From assembly GCA_027625915.1 (NCBI GenBank), contig JANTQA010000047.1, positions 2,480,001 through 2,544,000 on the forward strand: a DNA stretch of 64,000 bases, in the 5' to 3' direction. Within the stretch, counting starts at the first letter, position 1; each line of letters starts with the position of its first letter. Under the pieces are notes generated by a model. It was not told the origin of the DNA. It did not search any database and saw nothing but the letters and a program-made list of their open reading frames with translations. The position numbers and the translations under genes are program-made. This document shows positions 13,690-25,800 of the stretch, one piece after another. The stretch comes from Anaeramoeba flamelloides (lineage: Eukaryota; Metamonada; Anaeramoebidae).

Positions 13690-13925
13690 ACAATTTTGCA
13701 ATTTTTTCTTTTTCTGTTTTAAATTGAAAAAGTCAAACCATAAGATACAAGAACTAGATCTTTTGACTGAAAATTTCATTTGGAAAAATGAATTCTTTAA
13801 AAAAAGATAACTCACCCCTCTAAAGTTGATAAATGAGTTTTTTTTTCGGGTTTAATAGTAATCTTGTTAAAATGAGTACTCTATTAGCTTTGGGATAAAA
13901 AAAAATTCTATTTATTACTACCTTA
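13690..13925 (+). repeat. Dispersed repeat R1, copy f (3' part)
   Basis: Matches the 3' part of R1 (16620-16830): the context around GATCTTTTGACTGAAAATTT, GATAACTCA, AAAGTTGATAAATGA, CGGGTTTAAT and ACTCTATTAGCTTTGGGA appear in the same order. The terminal TTATTACTACC is shared in inverse with copy a near 1920. From 13926 to 14490 I see only AT-rich upstream DNA of the next gene. Confidence 0.55.
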
Positions 13926-14490
13926 AAAAACAGGTAATAGTTAAATCAAGAACAAATAAGGAATTGTTATTAAATAGGCATATTCATAAAAAATGGTAAT
14001 CTTAGCTAATTGTTAAAATTTAAAATAATTCTAAATGTCGACAAATCATTTGAAAAGAAAGAAATATAAATTGCTGATTTACTTTTTTCGTTCAAAAATC
14101 ATTATTTGTTTTTATATGGATTGTATGAAAAAATACTGAGAAAGATCTTTTTAAATTGAGAACTAAATCTTTTTTCCCTTCTTTTTTTATTAATTCCAAA
14201 AAATTTTCTAAAATTTCAACGATTCAAATCAATTCGAAGGAAAAAGATTGTTTTCCAAGAAAACAAAAAATACACACCCTAAAAAAAAAAATAAAGCCAA
14301 TTACCTCTCCAAAATAACAACTGAAAAAAAAGCCCAACCAAACAAAAAATTGTCAAGAGAACACCCTGAAAAGAAACAAAAATTTTCTCAATTGGTTTCC
14401 ATTTTCCAATTTTTTTGTTGAGGAAATGGAAAGTAGATAATTTTATCATTTTTTAAACATTTTTATTTTTTCTAAAAAAGTAGAACACAA

Positions 14491-17400
14491 ATGTCAAACA
14501 AAGAAAAGAGCCCAAATAAAAAAACGAAGAAATCAACAAAAAAAAAGGAATTGAACGAGAAACAAATTGTAAGACGTAAACTTTTAAAAATCTATCCATA
14601 CCTCAAAAGAGACAAGTCTTTTAGCGCACTTCGAAAATTCTTAAAGTCGAGAATTCATAAATCTGGTGGTGTCCAATTATTAAATTCGAAAGAAGTGAAG
14701 CAACAAAGAGTGTGGTGTTGGGAAGTAGTGAAACAAGTTGGAAAAGATTTTCTTGAAGGGAAAGATCTTACTAGAATTACTCGTAAGAAAAAAAACATAA
14801 AAAATACTTTTTCTTAGTTTTTCTTTTTTTAGCTGTTCCTGTTTGGTGAATTCCCAAAATTAATATTTCATTTTCCAAAATTAACCAACAAAAAAATTTT
14901 AATACAACACCTTACTCTAATTAATAGTACCTGTTCGGTTGTTTGAGCCAAGGTCATTTCTTGAAAGGCTTGCAGAAGGATTTGCATATTCACCTTTATA
15001 TTTAGAACAGGCTTATAAGGCAACAGATCCTGTTGAAAGAATGAAAAATGTTGTTTGCTTTATGTTTGCTGGTCTTCATCTCTCAATCACAAATTCAAAA
15101 CCCTTTAATCCAATCCTCGGCGAAACAGTAAATATTTTTTCAAATTATTTTGTTGATTTTGATTTGTTTTTTTTTATTGGGAAAGTCGAACACAAGAAAA
15201 TTGAAAAAAATGGTTGTTTTTATAATGTGTTTATCTCAAAACTTTCTGGACTTTTATCATTGGTTTCCTCTTTAAAAGAATTGTGAAGTGTTTGAAAGTC
15301 CTGGAAATTATCTGAAAGTGTTTGAAAGACTAAAGGCTTGGAAAAAGTCATGTGATTTTTTTGTTTTTTCATCTTGTTATTTTTCATTTAGTGCACAAGT
15401 AAACTGATAAAAAGATATAATTAATTTAATAGCCAATTCAAAAAAAATTACCACATCTTGAAATTGAAAGCAAAGGAAAAAATCTGATTACTTCAAAACC
15501 AAACTTACTTTTAAAGAGATTTTCCGAAATGAGTTATTGTTTTTTTTAAAAGAATGTTACATTTTTCGAATTTTTTAAAAAAGTTCAAAATCCAAAATAT
15601 TTTCCAAATTCTTTCAATATAAAAATATATTCTTCTTGAAAGAACAAAGAAATCTTATGACCTGTAAAAGGAAGTGTAAAAAAATATTCTTTAAAAAATG
15701 AAACCACCAAGTTTTTAAAATAACTCATAATAAAAAATCTAGATTAATTTTCAAAAAAAATTACAATAATTATTTTTGACTTGAAAAAATATAATTTATT
15801 TATTCAAAGAACCGTTCTAAACATTTTTTTCTTTTGGTTGAACAATACTAGAAAGAAAAACATTCAAATCATTAAATTAAAAATTCACCCAAAATACTTT
15901 TTCAAAATTTCAGGTACATTCAACTTATAATCTAAAAGAAATACTTTTTAATTTGATTATTTTTAATGAAATATTTATTAACCCAATCTTAATTATTTCA
16001 ATATTTCAGTAATAACCCAAATATTAAAAGTACTATTTGTTGCAAAATAAACGAAACAAAATTTTCATTCAGCTTTCCAGAATAATCACATCTTATACAT
16101 CATGTTACATATCAATTTTTAAATTCCATAAATCAGCTTTTATGATTAATTTTCTCTGATAGAATTCGTACTTTGAAGGTTTGTTTTTAATTCTTGAAAT
16201 GTGATTATTTTGGAAAACTGAATGAAAATTTTGATCTTTTTATTTTACAATGAACAGTATCAATAAACTTTATTTTTATTTCAAATTTTTTTTAATATTT
16301 TCAAACAAATAAAATTAATTAAAATTAATAATTCTAAAAAAAAAAGAAATAAATATTCTCAAATAACTTCTTTTAATAATAACAGTTCGTTTGTTTATAT
16401 CTTTTAATTGTTGAAAAAGAATATTACCAAATCTTTTAAATTTCAAGAAATTTAATAAATATTTGGGAATAAAATAAATGTTCAATTTTTTCTGGATCTT
16501 CAAGATATTCAATATTTGATTTATTTTTTCTTTTTTTTAAAAATAAGAATAAAGTTCCAAGGTTATTTGTTCGTAGAAAATCTCAGAAATTACTAAAAGT
16601 TAGATTTCATATAAAAAAAATATTTTTGGCAAATTTTTCTTTGTCTATTTTGAAATAAAATCCAAATAAAAAGGATCAAGTTCTTTTTGACTAAAAATTT
16701 AAAAGGGGAAAATCAACTCTTTTAAAAATGATAACTCATGTCCCTAAAGTTGATAAATGATTTTCCTTATCGGGTTTAATTGTAACCTTGTGTAAATAAT
16801 TACTCCATTACCTTTGGGGAAGAAAAATAAATTAGAGTTGTACTGTTCTCAAAATAATTCGTGCAGAAAATTTTTAGTCCGTGTTTCAAAATAAAAAGTG
16901 GTGTTTCTTTTTTATACAAAACTTGTACCGTAAATGAATCAAAGAAACCTAAAAACAAACAATAAGTAAAAATTATATTGGTTTATTAAAGTTCTAATAT
17001 TTAATTAGAAATCCTAAAAATGAAGTATCAAATTGGAAATGTTATCTCAAAAAATAGATTTAATAAATTAAAGTTCTTCTAAAATAAAAAAGAAATTCTT
17101 AAAATAAATGATCAAATTGTAAAAGTTTTTCTCAAATATATGAGTTAATGTTTGAAAAAGTATGTTCATCAAAAAAAAAAAATCAATTTCTAAAAATTGA
17201 GAAAATTATCAAAAATTTTGAAACATATTCAATTCTTAATTTAAGATTTTCTCAAAGCATCAATGAATTAATCTTCAAAATAGATTTGGTCTTCGTTACA
17301 CGATTGTATATCGAATTAGATGTTTTATCATAACAAGAAGAAGAAGGAAAAAAAAATAATAAATGTTTAATTAAAAACATGGATTTTATGCTCTGAACAT

Positions 17401-19494
17401 GATTGTTTTTTACTCTTGTATTTTTGGAAACCCAAAACAGAAAAAGTTTTTGTTCAAAATTAATTAAAATGTTTTAGAATAAAATATATTGATATCAACT
17501 TCAAGATACGCTTTTGTATTAATAAAAGCGAGCTAGTAATATTATTTCTATTGCTGTGAATGGACTTTGTTAAAATACACCAATAAATAGAATCTTCAAA
17601 TGAAAAACATTTTAGAAAATTATTTTTTGAAAACAATTTAAAAGTATCACCATCAAAAATTAAACACTACAAATAATAGCCTTTAAATTCTGAAAAATTA
17701 TTTTTGAAAAGTTTAATATTCTTTGATTCAAATAAAAATCTGGGAAATTTATTTATTGTTGGAAGAATTGTAACTTACATTCTAAATATCCTTTTACTTA
17801 TATTCCCATAAAGGTAATTTAAGCGTAAAATATTAGATTTCACAATTGTTCAAGGGGAAGACACACCCAACTTTTTTTTTATGTTTAAAAAGAAAAAGCA
17901 AAAAATTGAAAAGAAAAAAAAAAAAGAGATTTAAAAAGGGTTTATAGAAGCAATTGGTAAAAAATCAAAAAAAAAAAAAACAATGTTATCTTTAAGTAAG
18001 GGGTCACAAAATCAAAGACACGGTACTTTTGTCTGGTTTAATTATTTGATAATTGATCATGAGTGTTCACTTAAGGATAGTTATTTAATTATGTAATTTT
18101 TTTTTTTTTTGATCTGATTTGCTTTAAACATTGGTACATTTTTTGTCTTTGCTTTTCGTTTTTATTTTCAAGTTACTCATACTTTTGTGTTTCAGTGTCA
18201 AAGTATTAGTAAGTAACCACTTGATCTTTTTCCTTTGGAACTCTTCTTCACAATATAAAGCAGATTCGGCCAGGGGGTGGAATGGAAAAATATAAAATAT
18301 GGAAAATTTTTTGTTTTCATATTTCTATAAAAGGTTTGTATATATTTTTGAGGTTGAGTTAATATTCCACCCAAAACCATATAGAAAATATTTGAATAAA
18401 AAGATCAAAAATTAATTAATAATTTCATAACCTTTATTAAAGAATTTATTATGGTTTACGTTTATAAAAATTAACGACTTTTTTGATATGTTTCTTGATT
18501 TAAGAGTTAATCTTGTTTTTCTTCATTTTTTTCATTAAATAATTAATCTTATTAATTTTTTTTTTTCATATCATAAATCAAAATAATCAAAAATTAAATT
18601 TTAACAATTATAGTATCAATGTTATTTTCAAAATGGAACTCAAGTTTTTTGTGAACAAACTAGCCATCACCCACCGGTTTCAGCTTTTCAATTAATTGGT
18701 CCAAATGATAATTATACGTATCATGGCTATGGTAATTGGGCAGCTTCCTTTCGAGGAAATAGTGTTAATGTGTAATTTATTGTTTTCTACATATTCAATT
18801 TCTTTATTTGTGTTATTATTTAAACCATTTATTCCCAGCATTTTTACAACTATTTATTCATATTTTTTTGTTGATAAATAAAAAAAAAAATAAAATAAAC
18901 AAAAATATCTTAATTTTTTATTGATTTGACAAAAGCTCGCAAAAAGGAAAATACGAACTTGATTTTAGTGACGGGACAAAGTATATTTGGGATAACCCAA
19001 ATGTACGAATTAATGGTATATTGATCAAAGATAGAATAACCAATTATCAAGGTATGATCAAATTCACAGATAAAAAAAATGATTTGGGATGTGTAATCTT
19101 TTTTGATCCTGATGCACTTGGATTTTTTAAATCGTTAATATTTAGTAGCAGTACTCCAAAGCATTGTGTCAAGGGGTATATTTACAACCTGAGTAAAGAA
19201 AAACAAAAAAATTGGGAGGACATTTCACTTTCTAACATTACTGGTGCCTGGGTTGATCATTTAACCTTTGATGAAAAGGTTTATTGGCAAATTGATACTA
19301 ATTTACCAGAACGTCCACATCCTTCAAAAACATATATTCCATCTGATAGCCGTTACCGTAAAGATAGAAAGGCATTAGCAAAAATAGAATGGGATCAAGC
19401 CGCAAAAATGAAAGTCGAGGGGGAAGAAAAACAAAGATACGATAGAAAATTGCGTGCCCAAGTAATAAAGGATATGAAAAAAAACAATAATTAA
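14491..19494 (+). CDS. Oxysterol-binding protein-related protein (ORP), four exons
   Basis: A lipid-transfer protein of the OSBP/ORP (Osh) family, expected to carry sterol or phosphoinositide between membranes. Proposed exons are 14491-14782, 14928-15127, 18614-18771 and 18936-19494, giving 402 residues, the usual size for a short ORP without a PH domain. The phases fit at every join. Exon 2 has the family block with LFEPRSFLERLAE, RM-x-V and KPFNPILGET (ends at residue 164). Exon 3 has the family signature as EQTSHHPP (residues 178-185; EQVSHHPP is usual). Exon 4 has the C-terminal part, with a Trp-rich segment and RPHPSKTYIPSDSRYRKD. The N-terminus is Lys-rich. The start ATG follows an A-rich leader. 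Intron 2 is 3486 bp and contains repeats R1b, B1, A4 and S2. Introns 1 and 3 are 145 and 164 bp. No PH domain, FFAT motif or membrane segment is seen. Confidence 0.9.
15530..16846 (+). repeat. Dispersed repeat R1, copy b, inside the ORP intron
   Basis: The best full-length copy of R1, matched in inverse by 3615-1905. It is interrupted by element B1 (16033-16257) and abutted at its 3' end by element A4. It has no coding capacity. Its position inside intron 2 of the ORP gene accounts for much of that intron's length. Confidence 0.65.
16031..16259. mobile_element. Tc1/mariner-type MITE, family B copy 1
   Basis: A 225-bp element (16033-16257) flanked by TA on both sides, with long terminal inverted repeats of about 60 bp: CTATTTGTTGCAAAATAAAC...TTTTCATTCAGCTTTCCAGA and on to AATCACAT at the left, and the inverse at the right. 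It has no reading frame. The TA duplication and its size match the other B copies at 56913, 59630 and 59727. It is nested in R1 copy b. Confidence 0.75.
16847..17405 (-). mobile_element. Inverted-repeat element family A, copy 4 (degenerate)
   Basis: The left end, CTCAAAATAATTCGTGCAGA with a following TTTCAAAATAAAAAGTG, matches the end of A3 at 55285-55345, and the right end shares AACAAGAAGAAG and an A-rich block with A3. The copy is strongly diverged and its right boundary is uncertain. The 61-codon open frame inside it (17148) is not a gene. Confidence 0.45.
17755..18300 (-). mobile_element. SINE-like retroelement S, copy 2
   Basis: Closely similar to copy 1 at 2305-2879 along its length: CTTTTACTTATATTCCC, AGGTAATTTAAGCGTAAAA, AAGCAATTGGTAAAAAATCA and TAGTAAGTAACCACTTGATC appear in the same order. 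It is oriented on the minus strand, with its LINE-like 3' tail at 17755-17860. Target duplications are not clear. It lies in intron 2 of the ORP gene, antisense to it. Confidence 0.6.
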
Positions 19495-21753
19495 TCAGAA
19501 AATCTTTTTCATTTTAAAAACTTTTAGATGTATACACCCATGCGTTCATATATCGATATTATATTTTTCTTATAAATATAATTTGTTTATTGAAATCTTA
19601 CATTTTAAGAAAAATCTAGAACTATCAATTAATTATTTAATTCTATTTATTTTCAGGTTTTAAATTTATTTTCTTTTATATTTTTTTTTCATCTTTTAAA
19701 AATTTTTTTTATTTTATTTATTATTAAAAATGATTTGGCTATTTATATAAAATAAGGCTTTTTACAATTTAATAAAAAAAAAAATAATAATTTTATATTT
19801 TATTTTTATTATTATTGCTTTAAAGATTAATTCGAGTGTTGAATTAAAATAAATCTATATACAAATTAATTTATAAATAAATATATAAAAACTCTTTTTC
19901 CATCAAAGAGGTCCAGTTTTATTGGAGAATTAAAACATATTCGATTAATTTAATTTATTATTCTTCTCAGGGTAAAATTTTAACATTAGATCAATATCAT
20001 TTTTCCTCATTTTGTATTTTTTTTTTTTTGTATTTTTTTTTTTTTTGTATTTGGCTTTTTGCTTTTTTTTTTCTTCTTTTCTTTTTTATTTTTTTTAAAA
20101 TTAATTAAATTTGAAAAAAAAAAATGTTTGAAACTCCAAATTAACCTTAAAAAAAGTTAGGTGCAATGGGTTCTTTAAAAATTCATACATTTACACGTAA
20201 ACAATCTCACCATTGACAATTTTAATTGTCCTGTAGAAATTAAGTAATTTTGCACTAGACGTCCCAATGAAAGGAGCCAAAAAATTTTTTTTTAACATTT
20301 TTTTTTTTTTGAAATTTATGGTTTGTTCAGGCTTTTCTTTTTTGATAATCGACTCTAATATTAAGTTTATTATTTCTTGTATTTCTAAACAATCCGCGTT
20401 TTGTTGATTCTGAAAAATAAAGTGAAATTTTCATTTTTGTCTGGACCCATTTGAATGAAATGTGGTTTAGATGAAGAGATTTTCAGCAAAAAATAAATAA
20501 AAATAAAAATAAAAAAATTATTTTTTTATAATGAAAAATTAATTTTAAAAAGAAATTTGACCAATTCAGAATAAAACAATAAGATTTGAACTATTTATTA
20601 TTTTTCATTTCTCCCACCAAAAAAACATTGTTTTGAATAATTCTTTTTTTGAAGAGTATTAAAAAATGTAATTTATTGATCTTGTGAATTTTTTTTCAGT
20701 TCGACTACTATTCGAAAAAAAATTAACATTTTTATGGGTAGAATTTATCCTTTCAAAGCAAAATAAAAAAATCTTCAACTTTTGAGTTGTTTTTGAATAG
20801 TTAAAACTTTAGAACCTAAATGAGAAAATTGATAAAGTTATACAAGTTGTTGATTATCAAGTGCATTGGGATATATGGAACTCTTTTTTTTGTGTAAATC
20901 TTATTTTTCTTGTTTTTTGTGAATGGTTTATGGTCTTGGTTCGACTCATTTTCTCTTTTTGATAAGATAAAAAGAAGAAAATTAAAATTAAATTATTTTA
21001 ATATTTATTATTTAAATTTAAGATCCCTTTTCATATGAAGATGGCTATTTTAAGCTTGATATGTTCTCTAAAAATAATCGTTTAAAGATTTTTTTAATAT
21101 AAATGGATGTGTTTATCGTAAAGAATAAATCCAAGCCATCTCGGAAAGTTTAACATTTTGAAATTGTTATTTTCATTTGAAAAACGGGGATTTCATTTTT
21201 TTATTTAACACCATAAAAATATAACTAACAAAAGTAAACAGAAAGGAAAAAAAATACAATTAAATACGTATCTACACAAAAATTTCAGCCAAAGTTGGTT
21301 TAAATGTGATAAAAAACATTAAACCTTTCAACACAAAATGAATTATTTTGTATATTTACCTTTGTTGAGATGAGGGAATTACATTTGTTGTATTTTTTTT
21401 TTAATTGGTAAAGTCTTCATTAAGTTGAAGACGTTACTTTTTACTTAAGTTTCATAAACTCTTTGGTTGAAATTCCCCACAACAATAAAATTTAAAAAAG
21501 AGATCTTTTATTAATTTTTTCAAATTGTTCATTTTTAAATTAAAAAAATAGGATTGTTAAAAAAAAGCTTTCTAAAAGAGATAATTTTATCCTTATAAGA
21601 TAAAATGCTTTTAGAACATGACGTATGTTGTTGATGAACAATTTTGTGGGAATATATGCAATTTACCATTCTTTGCCTTCCCATCAAGATAGTCAATAAA
21701 ATAATCAGATTGATCTATCGTAAAAATTATTGAAGTGAATAACTCCCCTAAGG
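19495..21753. other. Intergenic AT-rich region
   Basis: No gene, RNA or repeat recognised. Poly-T runs are frequent just downstream of the ORP stop (19670-20070). Confidence 0.5.
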
Positions 21754-22242
21754 TTAACAATCCCTGATACTCGAAACAAGATTATTTTAAATATTTTGAG
21801 TCGCTGTAAACTATTTTGTTATTTAGCTGATTATTCTTCAACTGTATATGAATTTTAATAGTAGTTCAAAAATACATTTGATTTTTTTTTTTTTCAAAAT
21901 CTGAATTGAAGAGTCTAAGACTAATTGCTGAAAGGAATTTTTAAGTAATTTTTATATCCCTTTGACTCAATTACCTAAAATATAAAGTTCCAAATAAATC
22001 TAAACCTAAATAAAGATTTACAATTGTCAATTCAAAAATAAAAAATTACTTAAAAATTCCTTTCAGCAATTAGTCTTAGACTCTTCATTTCGGATTTACA
22101 AAAACAAAAAAAAAATCAATTGTATTTTTGAACTACTATTAAAATTCATATACAGTTGAAGAATAATCAGCTAAATAACAAAATAATTTACAGCGACTCC
22201 AAATATTTAAAATAATCTTGTTTCGAGTATCAGGGATTGTTA
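21754..22242. mobile_element. 490-bp palindromic (fold-back) element P1
   Basis: Two arms of about 200 bp (21754-21951 and 22046-22242) are near-perfect inverted repeats around a spacer of about 95 bp. Arm marks are TTAACAATCCCTGATACTCG at the outer end and CTGAAAGGAATTTTTAAGTA at the inner end. Both outer ends are TTAA, which could be a TTAA-type target as used by piggyBac-like transposons, but the TTAA is also part of the palindrome, so this is only a suggestion. It has no coding capacity. No second copy is in the window. Confidence 0.7.
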
Positions 22243-22811
22243 ATCTTTAAAATAAAATTATTAACTTATACCTATTTTAAACTTGTTTCTCTCGTTTAAG
22301 AATAGTGTCTGGTTCAAAACCAATTTGAAATTCATTATTTTTGATTTGTTACTTGAGCCCTTAATTCAAAAAGAAAATTGAAAAACACAAAATTTTTTTT
22401 TCCTCAATTTCCCAATCAGAAACTTAAAATAATAAAGATTAATTTTTGATGGTTTCAATGTTAACAACAAAAGTTATTGATTGTCTGTCGATAATTTCCC
22501 AAAATTTTGACATAATTAAAAGGAACTTTAAATTCTTTTCTCCCCAAACAAAGAATTTCAGTGATTAACTACTAATGTGAAAAATTGGTTATTTTATTTT
22601 CTTGGATCAATTTGGACTGAAAAAGTCATCAAAAGTAAAAAATTACCTACAAATATTATTTAACCAATAAAAAATAAAAAAAAAATAAAAAAAAAAGAAA
22701 AGAATCAGAAGAAAGACCAATGTCAAGAAATATTGTGTACTTTAAGTCTTATTTTCAAAAAATAAATTTATTTTTTGCAATTTTTTTTGTCTCTATTTTT
22801 TTTTTTACTTC

Positions 22812-25800
22812 ATGGATCAAACACAATATTTAAAAAGTATGAAACAAGGAAGAGGAGGAAGAGGGGGGAGAAGAGGAAGAGGTAGAGGTAGAGGAGGGAG
22901 ATCTCAAAATTCACGTTTTGGACAGAACACAAACAAAGTAGAGCGTAACCAAACGACTTCTAATCAACAAGAAACTGAAAAAACACAGCAAACTATCAAA
23001 TTGCCAAAATCATCAGGAATTTCCCTACCAAAACCTTCCACTTCAATCCAACTCCCACCACCCAACCAAAAAAATAATTCGACACAAACACAACAAATAG
23101 GATTACCTCAGATTAAACTTCCTGAAAAAAAAAAAGAAGAAAAAGAGGAAAAAGAAGAACAAGAAGAACAAGAAAGAGAAGAAGAAAAAGAGCTCGATCA
23201 AGATAAAAAAATACAACAAGAACAACTTCAAAAAATTGAAGAACTTCGTAAAAAAAAAGAACAAGAAGAATTAAATAAAAACAACAAACAAGCAAATGAA
23301 AAAACATCCTCTATTGCGTTCAAAGAAAATGATGAAGAAAAACAAAGACAAGAAAGGATTAAAAAATTCCAAGAGGAACTAAATAAAAAAAGAAATGTTG
23401 AAAGAGGAAGAGGTAGAGGAAGAGGCAGAGGCAGAGGAAGAGGCAGAGGCAGAGGAAGAGGAAGAGGAAGAGGAAGAGGTAGAGGTAGAGGCAGAGGAAG
23501 GGGTAGAGGCAGAGACAGAGGAAGAGGAAGAGGAGCTAAACTTAATGGAGGATCTTCGGTACGTATCTCAAAAACCACCAATAATTTACTTGATCTTCGT
23601 TCATCAGAAAGAAAAAAATTCCCTTTAGAAAAAGAAACAACAAGACCAAAACCTTCTGAAACAACACAAGGCAACGATCCAAAGCAAGAAAAAAAAATTG
23701 AAATTGAAATCGAAAATGTTCAAACAAAAAAAGGACAAACCAAAGACAAGAAATCACAAGAAAAATTTGAAGAAAAAAAATTACAAGAGTTAGAAATTCA
23801 AAAAAAAGAAGAAAGAATGAAAAAAGAGACAAAAAAAAGATTTCGAATGAAAAAAGTTTGTTTTTTTTTCCCTTTTTTGATTAATTTTTAATTTTCTTTT
23901 CTCATTTTTGTTTTCATTCTTTTATTAAGATACCCGTTCATGGTTTTAAACATTCAACCATTTATAATGGTATAATCTAAAAATGGAATTCAAAAAAAAA
24001 AAAAACACAATAATTTATTACATAACATTGGCATGAAAAAATAAAATTGAAAAAAAAAAAAGTTAGACAAAACTACACGTTCATTAACCTTTCGTCATGA
24101 ATAATAAAGTTTATTCTCAATAGAATCAAAATTACAGAACTTCAAATTCATGAGGGCTATTGTATTTATTGTTGTTAGCAGTACTACCTTTTTTAAAAGT
24201 CTCTAGTCAAGAAAAAAAGGTGTTTTTTCTGGTTTGAAATTCCAAATAAAATGATGGATGAATTTTAGTTTAATTCAACTTGTAGATATTTACTTTGAAG
24301 AGACAATAAAAAAATCATTTTGAAAATACTGTACTCATCTAATAAAACTGAAATATAGAAAAAAAATTCCATATGATAATTATTTTAAGTGTCTGTCAAG
24401 TGCCTAGGCTTTCTTGAGTTTTTCTGTTTTATTTGTGAAGTGCTCTAGGTTTTTTTGAGGTTTTCTATTGATTTTCCAAATAAAATAGAAAACCTCAAAA
24501 AAACCTAGAACACTTCAAAAATAAAATAGAAAAACTCAAAAAAACCTAACGAAAATCTATCGATTTTCCAAATAAACAGAAAACTCAAGAAAACCTAACG
24601 AAAAGTGTCCGTCAAGTGCCTAGGTTTTTTTTACTTTTTGAAATAAACCGAAAATTTATTTAAATTTTCGGTTCATTTCAAAAATTAAAAAAAACCTAAC
24701 GGAAAATCAAAAAAAAAATATTTTTTTCAATTATAATCAATAAATAATTCTTTAATAGTTAAAATAATTGGTTATCCATTTGAAAGATATTTATTAAATT
24801 TATAATACTTTTAAAATAAATTATTATAACCTCTTAACTGCATAAAAAAAATTATTCAAATTTTTAACTCTGAAATTTGAAAAAAATCTTAATAGAACCT
24901 GGAAAAATGGATTTTCCAAGTTAAATTGTTAAATATCTTTCAAAAATAATAATTGATCCAAGATCTTTTATTAACCAATAGTGTTTATTCTTTGCGAGGT
25001 ATTCAAAAAAGTAAAAAATTTTTTCAAGATCGTGAAGTCTTATGGTTAGGCTAATTGACAAAACATTTTTCATCTACATTTATCATTTGAGCTAATAATT
25101 AAAATTATAAAAAAATTCATGAAATTAAACATTAATTGATTCAATTTAAATTGATAAAAAAACTTCTTTAATTCTTTAGAGAAATGAATTATCATTTTTA
25201 AAAGAATTCATTTAAATTAAATAATTGCTAGTTCTCAATCAAAAAATGTGTCTTAAGGGATTAGTGTCAAAATAAATCCATTATTAATTAAAGTATTTTT
25301 CAATTAAAAGAAAATTATATAATTCAAATGACTCTAACAATTATATTATAAATATTATTGGACAATAAATGATTATGGTTTTTAAACAGAAGATCACAAT
25401 TAAAATTTGTGATTTTTGGAAATATTTTTTTTAATTACCTTTTCAGAATCAAAAAAAATCTAAACCTTAGCTTAATAGTACCCCTTGTAATTAAGAATTA
25501 ACATTTAAAACCTTCAAAAATTAACTATTTTTTCAATTTAATTGATTTTATGATTTACTCATAATTATATCAACATAAAAACCCAAAGATTGATCATTTT
25601 AGTTTCCTTTCAATTAGTCTAATTGTATTTTCAAATATATTCCCAATACATTTCAGAAAATAATTTTAAAAATAATCTCTGAGTTAAGTATTTACTTTTC
25701 AAAAAAAAATCGAATTTTTTTATCAACTAATCCACATTTCGAAACAAATTTAAGAAAGTGATTTTTTTTTTGGAAGCAAAGCTAAAAAAAAATGATAAAA

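Noticed and set aside
14832-14850. Alternative acceptor in ORP intron 1 (AG before CTGTTCCTGTTTGGTG)
   Set aside because: It leads at once to a stop in the required phase; the acceptor at 14927 restores the family sequence.
20930-20960. B-box-like GGTTCGACTCA suggesting a tRNA gene
   Set aside because: No A-box, acceptor stem or anticodon arm can be built around it.
23113-23674. Minus-strand open frames opposite the RGG exon (Leu/Pro-rich)
   Set aside because: They are mirror frames of the Glu-rich and RG-repeat coding sequence.
24389-24700. CRISPR-like array
   Set aside because: The repeats are inverted hairpins without unique spacers, and the DNA is eukaryotic.
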